From: Mycobacterium kyorinense
GTDB lineage: Bacteria; Actinomycetota; Actinomycetes; Mycobacteriales; Mycobacteriaceae
Assembly (NCBI RefSeq): GCF_002101735.1
Contig: NZ_LQPE01000008.1
Location: 1 to 63,062 of the forward strand
Length of the DNA stretch: 63,062 bases
Reading direction: 5' to 3'
Below, piece after piece: positions 24,672 through 34,169 of the stretch (position 1 is the first letter of the stretch; every line of letters begins with the position of its first letter). The notes below the pieces were generated by a model. That model worked only from the letters and a program-made list of their open reading frames with translations, ran no database searches and was not told the origin of the DNA. The translations under genes and the position numbers were made by a program.

Positions 24672-25568
24672 GTGACTCTGAACACCATTGCGCTCGAGCT
24701 GGTGCCGCCGAATGTGGATCGCGGTTCGCAGCAGGCTCTCGACGACGCCCGCAAGGTGCTGCAGTTCTCCGCGGATGTCGGCCTGGGCGGGCGGATCGGG
24801 CACGTGATGATTCCGGGGCTGATCGCCGAGGAGGACGACCGGCCCGTCGAGATGAAGCCGAAGCTGGACGTGCTGGACTTCTGGTCGATCATCAAACCGG
24901 AATTGCCGGGGGTGCACGGATTGTGCAGCCAGGTCACCGCTTTCTCGGACGAGGCCACGCTGCGGACGCGGCTTCGCGATCTGGTCGGCGCCGGGATCGA
25001 GGGCGTTGTCTTCGTGGGTGTTCCGCGCACCATGCAAGACGGTGAGGGCTCCGGGGTGGCGCCGACCGACGCGCTGTCGATCTATCGCGATCTGGTGGCC
25101 AACCGGGGCGTGATCTTGATTCCGACCCGGGAGGGCGAAGCCGGTCGCTTCAACTTCAAATGCGAGCAGGGCGCGACGTTCGCCCAGACCCAGCTGCTGT
25201 ACTCCGACGCGATCGTGCGATTTCTGGCCGACTTCGCCAAGAAGACCGACCACCGGCCCGAGATCCTGCTGTCGTTCGGCTTCGTGCCGAAGGTAGAGAA
25301 TCGGGTGGGGTTCATCAATTGGCTCATCCAGGACCCGGGCAACGCCGCCGTCGCCGAGGAGCAGGCGTTCGTCAAGACGCTGGCCGGCAGCGAGCCGGCG
25401 GAGCGGCGCAAGCTGATGCTCGACCTGTACAAGCGGGTGATCGACGGTGTCGCCGACCTCGGCTACCCGCTCAGCGTCCACCTCGAGGCCACCTATGGCG
25501 TTAGCGCGGCGGCCTTCGAGACCTTCGCGGAGCTGCTGGATTACTGGGCGCCGGGAAGTCGGGCCTAG
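24672..25568 (+). CDS. Methylenetetrahydrofolate reductase-like protein (Rv2172c-like)
   Basis: A 298-residue TIM-barrel protein of the MetF family (LNTIALELVPPNVDRG at the start, VVFVGVPRTMQDGEGSG in the middle, LEATYGVSAAAFE near the end). It lacks the clear flavin-binding signature of enteric MetF; mycobacterial relatives have been reported as flavin-independent 5,10-methylenetetrahydrofolate reductases. It would supply methyl-THF for methionine. I choose the GTG at 24672, with GAGGAG seven bases upstream; an ATG at 24657 in frame would add five residues but has no ribosome site. The uORF just before it may control it. Convergent with lppM, overlapping by four bases. Confidence 0.85.
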   Translation: MTLNTIALELVPPNVDRGSQQALDDARKVLQFSADVGLGGRIGHVMIPGLIAEEDDRPVEMKPKLDVLDFWSIIKPELPGVHGLCSQVTAFSDEATLRTRLRDLVGAGIEGVVFVGVPRTMQDGEGSGVAPTDALSIYRDLVANRGVILIPTREGEAGRFNFKCEQGATFAQTQLLYSDAIVRFLADFAKKTDHRPEILLSFGFVPKVENRVGFINWLIQDPGNAAVAEEQAFVKTLAGSEPAERRKLMLDLYKRVIDGVADLGYPLSVHLEATYGVSAAAFETFAELLDYWAPGSRA

Positions 25569-26275
25569 TCGGGCGGTTCGTCGCCGGATTCGGCGAAGCG
25601 GGGGGAGCGGTCGCGGGCATACCAGGCCAACCCGGCGACTATCCCGGCGACCGCCAGGGACGCCAGGCCCAGCCACAAGGCCGCGCCACGGAATGAGCGG
25701 GTGCTGGGATCGGTGTAGCGGGCCTGGGCCGTCATCGTGCTGACCACGCCCGGCTTGAGCTTCCAGGCCACCATGTCGGCGTCCACCCGCTCACCGTTGG
25801 TCGACGTCACCGCGCCGGGGAAGGCGACGCTGAGCTCGACGTCGGCGTCGGGATCGGTCAGCGACGTCAGGTCCGCGCGGCCCTCCAGGATCACCAGGTC
25901 GCCGGCTCGGCGCAGCGTCAGGTTCACGCCCTGGGCGTCGGGATTCATGTTCGCCAGCTGCGGTACCTCGGCGAAGGTCAAGTCGGAGAACACGGCCTGC
26001 GATCCCACGTAGCCATCGCGGTCGTATTTCGAGATCGCCACCTTCTGGCTGAACGGGATATTGGGGTCCAGCTGCGGTCCGGCGTCCTTGTCGTTGCGCG
26101 GTTTGGCGGCGGCGACGATCTCGCCGGACACCGTGTCGTCGGGGGAGATGGTCAGCGACGCCTTGACCCGCAGGCATCCGGTGGCGATCGGCACCACCAA
26201 CAGCAACATGGCCGCCGCGAGCAGGCGTCGAGATGTCAGTGGTCTGGCGAGGGCCTGGATGCCGCGGGCATGCAC
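25565..26275 (-). CDS. lppM: Lipoprotein LppM
   Basis: A 236-residue lipoprotein with a long signal (SRRLLAAAMLLLVVPIATGC) whose Cys is the lipidation site, a beta-rich extracellular domain (about 35-185) and a C-terminal transmembrane helix (about 200-220) followed by a short charged tail. M. tuberculosis LppM is reported to affect phagosome maturation, and its domain resembles lipid-binding folds. The ATG at 26275 gives a basic n-region of about 17 residues. No clear ribosome site is seen. Confidence 0.88.
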   Translation of the reverse strand: MHARGIQALARPLTSRRLLAAAMLLLVVPIATGCLRVKASLTISPDDTVSGEIVAAAKPRNDKDAGPQLDPNIPFSQKVAISKYDRDGYVGSQAVFSDLTFAEVPQLANMNPDAQGVNLTLRRAGDLVILEGRADLTSLTDPDADVELSVAFPGAVTSTNGERVDADMVAWKLKPGVVSTMTAQARYTDPSTRSFRGAALWLGLASLAVAGIVAGLAWYARDRSPRFAESGDEPPD

Positions 26276-26299
26276 CAGGTCATCGTGCCAGACCTGTTG

Positions 26300-26899
26300 C
26301 TATAGCGGCAGCGCGCGGCCCAATATCGCGAATGCCCGTGGGTCCCCGGCGAAGTGGTAGCCGCGGATGATGTCGATGAAGCCCAGCCGTCGGTACAAGC
26401 GCCACGCCCGGTTGGCTTCGCCGTTGATTTCCGGTGTCGACAACAGCACGTTCGCCTCGCCTCGCCCGGCCAGCAGGCGACGTGCTACCGCCTCGCCAAG
26501 GCCGCGGCCTTGCGCCCGCGGATGGATGTGCAATTCGGTCAATTCGAAGTAGCTGGTCATCAGCCGGGAGATTTCCGGGGCCGGCAGACCGACGCGCTGC
26601 AGTCCCACCACCACCTGCTGCTGCCACCACTGATCGGGCGCGCCGCAGTAGCCGTAGGCCACGCCCAGCAGCGGCGCGTTGCTCAGCTGTTCGGCCGACG
26701 GCATCCCACCGGGCTCGACGTCGACCTCCACCGCGGCGACGGCCTGCCAGCCGTGGCGCCGAATGTGCTCCAGCCACATAGCGGCGCGCTGGTTTTCGGT
26801 GCCCGGGGGATAACGCATGGCGTCGACGTACACGCCCAAGGCGTCATCGAGACGGCGCTGCATGTCGTGCGGCGACAGATCGATGAGGAATGTCGCCAA
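26300..26899 (-). CDS. GNAT-family N-acetyltransferase (Rv2170-like)
   Basis: A 199-residue acetyltransferase with the acetyl-CoA pyrophosphate loop PRAQGRGLGEAVARRLL and the following strand-helix pattern (ANRAWRLYRRLGF). The M. tuberculosis homologue has been reported to acetylate isocitrate dehydrogenase; substrate here unknown. I choose a TTG at 26899: GAGGAGG lies just upstream and the encoded LATFLIDLSP matches the homologue's N-terminus. The long open frame to 27097 has ATGs, but they add sequence without family similarity. Operon with lppM, 24 bases apart. Confidence 0.85.
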   Translation of the reverse strand: MATFLIDLSPHDMQRRLDDALGVYVDAMRYPPGTENQRAAMWLEHIRRHGWQAVAAVEVDVEPGGMPSAEQLSNAPLLGVAYGYCGAPDQWWQQQVVVGLQRVGLPAPEISRLMTSYFELTELHIHPRAQGRGLGEAVARRLLAGRGEANVLLSTPEINGEANRAWRLYRRLGFIDIIRGYHFAGDPRAFAILGRALPL

Positions 26900-27107
26900 C
26901 TCGCGGTGTCCTCCTCGGACGGTCATTGGTGCCATGCTTCCATCGCCCATTATCTTCACCGGCGGTCTCGGTGGGGACCGGCAATCTGACGCAGTTACAA
27001 TCTGCTGACGAACCAGTGGTACGGCGCAGATCGACCTCGTATCATCTGAGTTAGTTGCCCATGTAACGGGTATCGTCACGTCACAGCTTGTCGGCAAGGA
27101 GGGACGA

Positions 27108-27497
27108 ATGCCACTCTCCGATCATGAGCAGCGCATGCTCGACCAGATCGAGAGCGCTCTCTACGCCGAAGATCCCAAGTTCGCCTCCAGCGTTCGCGGC
27201 GGTGGATTGCGCGCGCCCACGGCGCGGCGGCGGTTGCAGGGTGCCGCGCTGTTCGTAATCGGCTTGGGCATGCTGGTTTCCGGGGTGGCGTTCAAGGCCA
27301 CCATGATCGGTAACTTCCCGATCCTTTCGGTGCTCGGCTTCCTGGTGATGTTCGGCGGTGTCGTTTACGCCATCACCGGGCCGCGCCTGTCGGCCAAGCC
27401 GGATCTCCCCGGACCGCGACAGCGCCGCATCAAGGGCACCGGTAGTTCGTTCACCAGCCGGATGGAAGATCGGTTCCGGCGCCGCTTCGACGAGTAA
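27108..27497 (+). CDS. DUF3040 membrane protein (Rv2169c-like)
   Basis: A 129-residue membrane protein: an amphipathic N-terminus (LSDHEQRMLDQIESALY, the DUF3040 signature), two transmembrane helices (about 45-65 and 70-90) and a basic C-terminus. Function unknown; it is a regular neighbour of mraZ in mycobacteria. The ATG has a strong AAGGAGGG site. A rho-independent terminator follows 17 bases after the stop, so the gene is transcribed alone. Confidence 0.9.
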   Translation: MPLSDHEQRMLDQIESALYAEDPKFASSVRGGGLRAPTARRRLQGAALFVIGLGMLVSGVAFKATMIGNFPILSVLGFLVMFGGVVYAITGPRLSAKPDLPGPRQRRIKGTGSSFTSRMEDRFRRRFDE

Positions 27498-27514
27498 GCG
27501 TCACACCGACCATG

Positions 27515-27540
27515 GGGCAGCCGCAGGGCTGCCCTTTTTT
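27515..27540 (+). terminator. Intrinsic terminator after the DUF3040 gene
   Basis: An eight-base perfect stem (GGGCAGCC / GGCTGCCC) with a four-base loop is followed by six T residues. A clean intrinsic terminator is uncommon in mycobacteria, and it separates this gene from the dcw cluster. Confidence 0.85.
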
Positions 27541-27546
27541 GTTCCG

Positions 27547-27624
27547 CCGAGCCTGCGTGACGGCGTGAGTTTGTGGAAAATCGCGCGCTGCATGCAGGGC
27601 TCGGTGACGTCAACGCAGGCTCGG
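27547..27624. repeat. 12-bp inverted repeat with 54-bp interior in the mraZ upstream gap
   Basis: CCGAGCCTGCGT (27547-27558) and its exact reverse complement (27613-27624) flank 54 bases that hold no gene. The rest of the 355-base gap between the DUF3040 gene and mraZ (27498-27852) contains only the terminator to its left and the MraZ site array to its right. It may be a small mobile palindromic element or an extended RNA hairpin. Confidence 0.6.
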
Positions 27625-27762
27625 ACGCCCCACCACGCCCCACTAGCCGTCTGATTGCCCGCTGACGTGGGTTTTTTCGACGTGCCGGGCTTGCGCCGCC
27701 GGTCTCTCGCCCGCCATGGCAGCGGGTGAACCAGCCGAAACATATATCTCTTACTCAACAAA

Positions 27763-27809
27763 TGGGGCAAAGTGGGGGATTGTGGGGTATGGTGGCAGAA
27801 GTCGTGGGG
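27763..27809 (+). promoter_or_regulatory. MraZ operator: TGGGG boxes with 10-bp period
   Basis: TGGGG occurs at 27763, 27773 and 27783, with a partial TGG at 27793, exactly one helical turn apart, and again at 27805. MraZ proteins bind TGGGN repeats with 10-bp spacing before their own gene, so this is the likely autoregulatory operator of the dcw cluster. An A+T-rich stretch at 27748-27762 just before it may be the promoter. Confidence 0.8.
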
Positions 27810-27852
27810 AGAGGCGGAGTGCAGGCTCCGCCCCGTGGCGGGAGGTGGCCAG

Positions 27853-28284
27853 ATGTTCTTGGGCACCTACACGCCCAAGCTCGACGACAAGGGGCGGCTG
27901 ACGCTGCCCGCGAAGTTCCGCGACGCGCTGGCAGGAGGGTTGATGGTCACCAAAAGCCAAGACCACAGCCTGGCTGTCTATCCGCGCGCGGAGTTCGAGC
28001 AACTGGCCCGCCGGGCCAGCAAGGTGTCGCGAAGCAACCCGGAGGCGCGGGCGTTCCTGCGCAACCTCGCCGCCGGGACCGACGAACAGCATCCCGACGC
28101 TCAAGGCCGGATCACGTTATCGGCCGATCACCGCCGCTACGCCAACCTGTCGAAGGATTGCGTGGTGATCGGATCGGTCGACTACCTCGAGATCTGGGAC
28201 GCCCAGGCCTGGCACGACTACCAACAGACCCACGAAGAGAACTTCTCCGCGGCCAGCGATGAAGCACTCGGCGACATCATCTGA
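27853..28284 (+). CDS. mraZ: Transcriptional regulator MraZ
   Basis: A 143-residue AbrB-like double-domain regulator, first gene of the dcw cluster. The two SpoVT/AbrB repeats begin at [24 protein letters not shown] and about residue 76, where [13 protein letters not shown] repeats the pattern. It represses its own operon in E. coli and binds the TGGGN boxes seen upstream. The ATG has GGGAGGTGGCC before it. Its end overlaps rsmH by 26 bases. Confidence 0.96.
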   Translation: MFLGTYTPKLDDKGRLTLPAKFRDALAGGLMVTKSQDHSLAVYPRAEFEQLARRASKVSRSNPEARAFLRNLAAGTDEQHPDAQGRITLSADHRRYANLSKDCVVIGSVDYLEIWDAQAWHDYQQTHEENFSAASDEALGDII

Positions 28285-29470
28285 GGCGCATGCCCGTGCA
28301 CCGTGGCCTCTGCCCGAACCGACCCTGACGTACTTCCCCAACGCCAGGTTCGTGCTCTCGGACAGGGACCTCGATGTGCGGGCGATCGCAAGCGCGGCGG
28401 AGCCGGGCGCGGCGGGTCGCCCGCCGACCAACCGGGCGATCGCTCGCTGTACTCGTGGGGGAGGTGTTGCGGTGCCTGACGCCACAGGCGATTTCGGTCA
28501 TGTCCCCGTGCTGGCCGAACGCTGCGTCGAGCTGCTGACCCCGGCGCTGACCCGCCGCTACTCCGACGGCTCAGGCGCTCTACTCGTCGACGCCACCCTC
28601 GGCGCCGGGGGGCATGCGGAACGATTCCTGGCCGCGCTGCCGGGCCTTCGGCTGATCGGACTCGACCGCGACCCGACCGCGCTGGACACCGCCGGCAAGC
28701 GGCTGGAGCGCTTCGCCGACCGGGTCACACTGGTGCACACCCGCTATGACGGCATCGCCGACGCTCTCACCGAATCCGGTTATGCTGCAAGAGGTTCGGT
28801 GGACGCAATCCTATTCGATCTCGGTGTTTCGTCGATGCAGCTCGACCGGCCCGAGCGAGGATTCTCGTACGCGCAGGACGCGCCGTTGGACATGCGGATG
28901 GACCCCGGGTCGCCATTGAGCGCAGCCGACATCGTCAACAACTACGACGAGGCCGCGCTGGCCGACATTCTGCGCCGCTACGGTGAGGAGCGGTTCGCGC
29001 GCCGCATCGCCGCGCAGATCGTCCGCCGCCGCGCGGCCACACCGTTTACCACGACGGGTGAACTGGTCGAGCTTGTCTACCAGGCGATTCCGGCGCCTGC
29101 CCGGCGCACCGGCGGACACCCGGCCAAGCGCACGTTCCAGGCGCTGCGCATCGCGGTCAACAGCGAACTGGATTCGTTGACTGCCGCGCTACCAGCTGCG
29201 CTGGATGCCCTGACGGCCGGTGGACGCATCTTGGTTCTGGCATATCAGTCATTGGAAGACCGCATCGTCAAGCGGGCCTTCGCCGACGCCACCGCGTCGC
29301 GCACCCCAACCGGGTTACCGGTCGAACTACCCGGCCATGCAGCGCAATTCACGTCGTTGACCCGCGGCGCCGAACGCGCCGACGACGCCGAAATTCTGCG
29401 CAACCCGCGCAGCGCCGCGGTGCGGTTGCGGGCCGTGCAACGACTGGAGTCAAGGAGGGGCGACCGATGA
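28259..29470 (+). CDS. rsmH: 16S rRNA (cytosine-1402-N4)-methyltransferase RsmH
   Basis: A 403-residue SAM-dependent methyltransferase that modifies C1402 in the ribosomal P site. The core begins at [10 protein letters not shown] (about residue 80), with [14 protein letters not shown] as the SAM loop and [10 protein letters not shown] and [15 protein letters not shown] downstream. The N-terminal 78 residues are a mycobacterial extension; [12 protein letters not shown]...YFPNARFV matches M. tuberculosis, so I start at the ATG at 28259 inside mraZ. The variable part of this extension holds a copy of a 40-base repeat also found in ftsW. Confidence 0.94.
   Translation: MKHSATSSEAHARAPWPLPEPTLTYFPNARFVLSDRDLDVRAIASAAEPGAAGRPPTNRAIARCTRGGGVAVPDATGDFGHVPVLAERCVELLTPALTRRYSDGSGALLVDATLGAGGHAERFLAALPGLRLIGLDRDPTALDTAGKRLERFADRVTLVHTRYDGIADALTESGYAARGSVDAILFDLGVSSMQLDRPERGFSYAQDAPLDMRMDPGSPLSAADIVNNYDEAALADILRRYGEERFARRIAAQIVRRRAATPFTTTGELVELVYQAIPAPARRTGGHPAKRTFQALRIAVNSELDSLTAALPAALDALTAGGRILVLAYQSLEDRIVKRAFADATASRTPTGLPVELPGHAAQFTSLTRGAERADDAEILRNPRSAAVRLRAVQRLESRRGDR
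28382..28421 (+). repeat. 40-bp dispersed repeat, copy A (inside rsmH)
   Basis: Forty bases that differ at only two positions from copy B in ftsW. In rsmH it encodes [13 protein letters not shown] between the conserved N-terminus and the methyltransferase core. Confidence 0.7.
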
Positions 29471-30591
29471 AGGCCAAACGCCAAGCGCCGCAGCGCCGCG
29501 ACGGCGAGCGTCGTCGCAAGGCTGCCCCTCCGAAGAGCCCGCGTCGCCCGGTTGAGCCCACGACGGGTCGCCGTCCGAAAAAGGCCTCGGCCCCGGCCCG
29601 CGAACCGCGAGCAACCCGGTCCGCACCGCAGACCACGCCCACACCCCGGCCCGTCGAGCGGCCGTCACGACCCAAGAGCGCCAGCCAGGCCAAGGCGCGC
29701 GCCAAGGCGCGGAAAGCCAAGGCGCCCAAGGTCATTCGGCCTCCGCTTCGGGAGCGGTTACTGGCCCGGCTGGCGTCGATCGACCTGCGGCCGCGCACGC
29801 TGGCGGCCAAGGTGCCGTTCGTGGTGCTGATCATCGGCGCGCTGGGCGCCGGGCTGGGCGTCACGCTGTGGTTGTCCACCGACTCCGCCGAGCGGTCCTA
29901 TGAGTTGGGCAGTGCCCGCAAGACGACGCAACTGTTGCAGCAGCAGAAGGAGGCGCTCGAACGTGATGTGCTGCAGGCACAGGCCGCCCCGGCGCTGGCG
30001 GAGGCCGCTCGCGGCCTGGGCATGATCCCGACGAAGGACACCGCCCACCTGATCCAGGATCCAGGCGGAAACTGGGTTGTCGTCGGCACGCCCAAGCCGG
30101 CCGAGGGCGCCCCGCCGCCACCGCTGAACACCAAGCTGCCGGACGAAAAACCCGCCCCGCCACCGGCTCGGCCCAATTCGGTGGAGGTGCCGATGCGCCT
30201 CACGCCGGGGGCTCCGGTCGTCCCGGGTCCAGCCGGACCGGAAGTCATGGTCCGCGACCCCAACAGTGCGACGACGCTGGGCAGCCCGCACTTGCCAGCC
30301 CAGGACATGCCGCCGGTGCCCGGCGCGCCCGCGGCGCCGGGCGTGGCTCCGGTCCCGGGTCCACTGCCCGTGCCGGGCACACCGCCCGTGGCCGGCCCGC
30401 CGCCCGTCGCACCCGCGGCTCCTGAAGTGGTGCCCCCGGCCGGCGCGGCCGGTCCGCCGGTTGCCGCGCCGCCGGCACCTGCTCCGCTCGCAGTGCCCGC
30501 TGCTCCGATCGCACCGCCCGTCGCGCCGCCGCCGACCAACGGCGAGCAGTTCGGCCCGCTAACCGTCACGACCCCGGGCGTGGCCAGGTGA
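29467..30591 (+). CDS. ftsL: Division protein FtsL with a long proline-rich tail
   Basis: A 374-residue bitopic protein. A highly basic cytosolic region (1-112) precedes one transmembrane helix (about 116-136) and a coiled coil (about 145-180, [20 protein letters not shown]) typical of FtsL/DivIC, which builds the FtsQLB complex. From about residue 195 the tail is dominated by Pro, Ala and Gly, as in M. tuberculosis Rv2164c, and is presumably periplasmic. The ATG overlaps the rsmH stop (ATGA) and its own stop overlaps pbpB (GTGA). Confidence 0.9.
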   Translation: MKAKRQAPQRRDGERRRKAAPPKSPRRPVEPTTGRRPKKASAPAREPRATRSAPQTTPTPRPVERPSRPKSASQAKARAKARKAKAPKVIRPPLRERLLARLASIDLRPRTLAAKVPFVVLIIGALGAGLGVTLWLSTDSAERSYELGSARKTTQLLQQQKEALERDVLQAQAAPALAEAARGLGMIPTKDTAHLIQDPGGNWVVVGTPKPAEGAPPPPLNTKLPDEKPAPPPARPNSVEVPMRLTPGAPVVPGPAGPEVMVRDPNSATTLGSPHLPAQDMPPVPGAPAAPGVAPVPGPLPVPGTPPVAGPPPVAPAAPEVVPPAGAAGPPVAAPPAPAPLAVPAAPIAPPVAPPPTNGEQFGPLTVTTPGVAR

Positions 30592-32534
30592 GAGGCAAAA
30601 AGCGCAACGGGGCCCGCTCGTCGCAGCGCGGCCACGACGTCCGGAAGCCAAGGCGGACAATCGAAGTCAAGAACGCTGCGTCGGGCCACTCGGCACGTCA
30701 ACGCCGTACCCGCCAAGCCGCCGAACTGGGCGCGCGCGGCGCGTCGTTCGTGTTTCGGCACCGAGCCGGCAACGCGGTCATCTTCGTGGCGCTGCTCGTC
30801 GCCGCAGCGCAGCTGTTCTACCTTCAAGTGCCGCGCGCCGCCGGGCTACGGGCCGAGGCCGCGGGGCAACTCAAGGTCACCGACGTCGAAAAGGCGGTGC
30901 GCGGCAGCATCGTCGACCGCAACAACGACCAGCTCGCGTTCACGATCGAGGCACGGGCGCTGACCTTCCAACCGCGCAAGATCCGCAAACAACTGGCCGA
31001 GGCCAAACAAAAAGATGCCCACAGCCCCGACCCTGCGCAGCGGTTGCGCGATATCGCCAAAGAGGTTTCGGCGCGGCTGAGCAACAAGCCCGACAACGCG
31101 ACGGTGCTGAAGAAGCTGCAAAGCGACGAGACGTTCGTCTACCTGGCCCGCGCGGTCGACCCGGCCATTGCCACCGCGATCACCACGAAATTCCCGGAAG
31201 TCGGTGCCGAGCGCCAGGATTTGCGCCAATACCCCGGCGGATCGCTGGCCGCCAACATCGTCGGCGGCATCGACTGGGACGGGCACGGGCTGCTGGGTCT
31301 AGAGGACTCGCTGGACGCGGTGCTGGCCGGAACCGACGGGTCGGTGACCTACGACCGCGGGTCCGACGGCGTCGTTATCCCGGGCAGCTACCGCAACCAG
31401 CACAAGGCCGTCAACGGTTCGACGGTGCAACTCACCATCGACGACGACATCCAGTTCTACGTCCAACAACAGGTGCAGCAGGCCAAGAACGCCTCCGGGG
31501 CCCGCAACGTCTCCGCTGTCGTGCTCGACGCCAAAACCGGTGAGGTGCTGGCGATGTCGAACGACAACACCTTCGACCCGTCGCAGGACATCGGCCGCCA
31601 GGGCGACAAGCAGATGGGCAACCTGCCGGTGTCGTCACCGTTCGAGCCGGGCTCGGTGAACAAGGTGATCACCGCGTCGTCGGTGATCGAATATGGCCTG
31701 TCCAACCCCGACGAGGTGCTGCAGGTGCCGGGCTCGATCCACATGGGCGGTGTCACCGTGCACGACGCCTGGAACCACGGCGTGATGCCCTACACCACCA
31801 CCGGCATTTTCGGGAAGTCTTCCAACGTGGGCACGCTGATGCTGGCCCAGCGTGTCGGCCCGGACCGCTGGTTCGACATGCTGCGCAAGTTCGGGCTGGG
31901 GCAGCGCACCGGCGTCGGGCTGCCCGGTGAGAGCGCGGGGCTGGTGCCCCCGATCGACCAGTGGTCGGGCAGCACATTCTCCAACTTGCCTATCGGGCAA
32001 GGGCTTTCGATGACGCTGCTGCAGATGACGGGCATGTATCAGACGATCGCCAACGACGGGCTGCGGATGCCACCGCGGATCATCAAGGCGACGATCGCGC
32101 CGGACGGCACTCGCACGGAAGAGCCGCGGCCGCAAGGTGTTCGGGTGGTGTCGTCGGAGACCGCGCAGACGGTGCGCAACATGTTGCGTGCCGTGGTGCA
32201 GCGCGACCCGATGGGCTATCAGCAGGGCACCGGGCCGGCGGCTGCAATCGAGGGCTACCAGATCTCCGGAAAGACCGGGACGGCGCAGCAGATCAACCCG
32301 GCATGTGGCTGCTACTTCGACGACGTGTACTGGATCACCTTCGCCGGGATGGCCACCACCGACAATCCCCGTTACGTCGTCGGGATCATGATGGACAACC
32401 CGCAGCGCTCCTCGGACGGCGCCCCTGGACACACGGCGGCCCCGCTGTTTCACAACATCGCGGGCTGGCTGCTGCAGCGCGAAAACGTGCCGCTGTCGCC
32501 CGATCCTGGGCCACCGCTGACCCTGCAGGCCTAA
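30588..32534 (+). CDS. pbpB: Septal peptidoglycan transpeptidase PbpB (FtsI, PBP3)
   Basis: A 648-residue class B penicillin-binding protein that cross-links septal peptidoglycan with FtsW. After a basic N-terminus and one transmembrane segment (about 62-80) comes the pedestal, then the transpeptidase domain with S356-V-N-K359, S411-S-N413 and K562-T-G564. There are no PASTA repeats. The GTG overlaps the ftsL stop. In M. tuberculosis PbpB binds Wag31 (encoded here too) under oxidative stress. The next gene, murE, is only 108 bases away; the Rv2159c-Rv2162c block, which includes a PE_PGRS gene in M. tuberculosis, is absent. Confidence 0.97.
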   Translation: MRGKKRNGARSSQRGHDVRKPRRTIEVKNAASGHSARQRRTRQAAELGARGASFVFRHRAGNAVIFVALLVAAAQLFYLQVPRAAGLRAEAAGQLKVTDVEKAVRGSIVDRNNDQLAFTIEARALTFQPRKIRKQLAEAKQKDAHSPDPAQRLRDIAKEVSARLSNKPDNATVLKKLQSDETFVYLARAVDPAIATAITTKFPEVGAERQDLRQYPGGSLAANIVGGIDWDGHGLLGLEDSLDAVLAGTDGSVTYDRGSDGVVIPGSYRNQHKAVNGSTVQLTIDDDIQFYVQQQVQQAKNASGARNVSAVVLDAKTGEVLAMSNDNTFDPSQDIGRQGDKQMGNLPVSSPFEPGSVNKVITASSVIEYGLSNPDEVLQVPGSIHMGGVTVHDAWNHGVMPYTTTGIFGKSSNVGTLMLAQRVGPDRWFDMLRKFGLGQRTGVGLPGESAGLVPPIDQWSGSTFSNLPIGQGLSMTLLQMTGMYQTIANDGLRMPPRIIKATIAPDGTRTEEPRPQGVRVVSSETAQTVRNMLRAVVQRDPMGYQQGTGPAAAIEGYQISGKTGTAQQINPACGCYFDDVYWITFAGMATTDNPRYVVGIMMDNPQRSSDGAPGHTAAPLFHNIAGWLLQRENVPLSPDPGPPLTLQA

Positions 32535-32642
32535 CGGCCGTAAGGACCGTCTCCGCGACCCGCTGCCGAGCGCGGCTCGATAAGGTGTCATGGCCGTTAA
32601 CGGCGTTGATACGACGCCTGAAACAGGCAGCGGACGGAGGTG

Positions 32643-34169
32643 ATGACGGTGCCCACTGCGCTGCGGCCCAGCGCCGGGTCCGGCGTGCCGCTGTCGGCGC
32701 TGGCAGACCAGATCGGCGCCGTCTCCGCGGCGGGCAGCGTGGTCCCCGAGCTGTCGGTCACCGGCGTCACGCTGCGGGCACAAGACGCGCAGCCGGGAGA
32801 TTTGTTCGCCGCGCTGCCCGGCGCGTCGACCCATGGGGCGCGCTACGCCGGTGACGCGGTCGCGCGAGGCGCCGTGGCGGTGCTCACCGATGCCGACGGG
32901 GTCGCGCAACTGGCCGACACCCTGGGGCCGCTGCCGGTGCTGATTCACCCGTCGCCGCGCACGGTGCTCGGCGAACTCGCCGCCACCATCTACGAGCATC
33001 CGTCCGAGCGGCTTGCCGTGGTCGGCATCACCGGCACGTCCGGCAAGACCACCACGACCTACCTGATCGAGGCCGGTCTGCGGGCGGCCGGACGGACCGT
33101 GGGACTGATCGGGACCATCGGCATCCGCATCGACGGCGCCGACGTTCCCAGCGCCCTGACCACGCCGGAGGCGCCCGCACTGCAGGCCCAGCTCGCGGCG
33201 ATGGCCGAACGCGGGGTGGACACCGTAGTGATGGAGGTGTCCAGTCACGCGCTGAGCCTTGGCCGCGTCGACGGCGTGCGCTTCGCGGTGGGCGGCTTCA
33301 CCAACCTGTCCCGCGACCACCTCGACTTCCACCCGACCATGGCCGACTATTTCGAGGCCAAGGCGCGGTTGTTCGACCCGGCCTCGCCGCTGCACGCCCG
33401 CACCGCGGTGGTGTGTGTGGACGACGACGCCGGCCGCGCGATGGCCGACCGCGCCGCCGCCGCGATCACCGTCAGCGCCGAGGGCGCCGCCGCGGACTGG
33501 CGCGCCGAAGACATCACGGCCGGCGCCGGCGGCCACGACTTCACCGCCGTCGACCCCGCCGGAGTGCATCACCGGGTGCGCATCGGGTTATCGGGCCGCT
33601 ACAACATCGCCAATACGCTTGTCGCACTGGCCATCCTGGATGTGCTGGGGGTGTCGCCGGAGCAAGCGGCGACCGGGCTGCGCGACATCCGGGTTCCCGG
33701 CCGGCTCGAACAGATCGACCGCGGCCAGGACTTCCTGGCGGTGGTCGACTACGCCCACAAGCCGGGCGCGCTGAGCGCCGTGCTGATGTCGCTACGTCGC
33801 CCCGGCAGCCGGCTGGCCGTGGTGTTCGGGGCCGGCGGCGAGCGCGACCCGGGCAAGCGGGCGCCGATGGGCAGGATCGCCGCGCAGCTGGCCGACCTCG
33901 TCGTCGTCACCGACGACAACCCCCGCGGCGAAGACCCGGCCGCCATCCGTCGCGAAATCCTTTCCGGCACAACGGAAGGCACCGCGGAGGTTATCGAAAT
34001 CGGCGACCGCCGCGCGGCCATCCGGCACGCGGTCGGATGGGCGGGCCCCGATGACATCGTCCTGGTCACCGGAAAAGGCCACGAAACCGGGCAGAGCGGC
34101 GGAGGGCAGACCCGCCCGTTCGACGACCGCGTCGAGCTCGCCGCCGCCCTGGAGGAGCGGCGCCGGTGA
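32643..34169 (+). CDS. murE: UDP-MurNAc-tripeptide synthetase MurE
   Basis: A 508-residue cytosolic ligase that adds meso-diaminopimelate to UDP-MurNAc-L-Ala-D-Glu using ATP. The P-loop GTSGKTTTT (about 128), [15 protein letters not shown] and the DNPRGEDP loop, which selects meso-DAP over lysine, are all present. I choose the ATG at 32643, with GGAGG close before it; a GTG at 32640 adds one residue. The stop overlaps murF (GTGA). The 105-base gap after pbpB has an A+T-richer middle and could hold an internal promoter. Confidence 0.96.
   Translation: MTVPTALRPSAGSGVPLSALADQIGAVSAAGSVVPELSVTGVTLRAQDAQPGDLFAALPGASTHGARYAGDAVARGAVAVLTDADGVAQLADTLGPLPVLIHPSPRTVLGELAATIYEHPSERLAVVGITGTSGKTTTTYLIEAGLRAAGRTVGLIGTIGIRIDGADVPSALTTPEAPALQAQLAAMAERGVDTVVMEVSSHALSLGRVDGVRFAVGGFTNLSRDHLDFHPTMADYFEAKARLFDPASPLHARTAVVCVDDDAGRAMADRAAAAITVSAEGAAADWRAEDITAGAGGHDFTAVDPAGVHHRVRIGLSGRYNIANTLVALAILDVLGVSPEQAATGLRDIRVPGRLEQIDRGQDFLAVVDYAHKPGALSAVLMSLRRPGSRLAVVFGAGGERDPGKRAPMGRIAAQLADLVVVTDDNPRGEDPAAIRREILSGTTEGTAEVIEIGDRRAAIRHAVGWAGPDDIVLVTGKGHETGQSGGGQTRPFDDRVELAAALEERRR

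Noticed and set aside
31635..33572. 645-codon minus-strand frame opposite pbpB and murE
   Set aside because: Both sense-strand genes are well-conserved, and the antisense product has no recognisable family.
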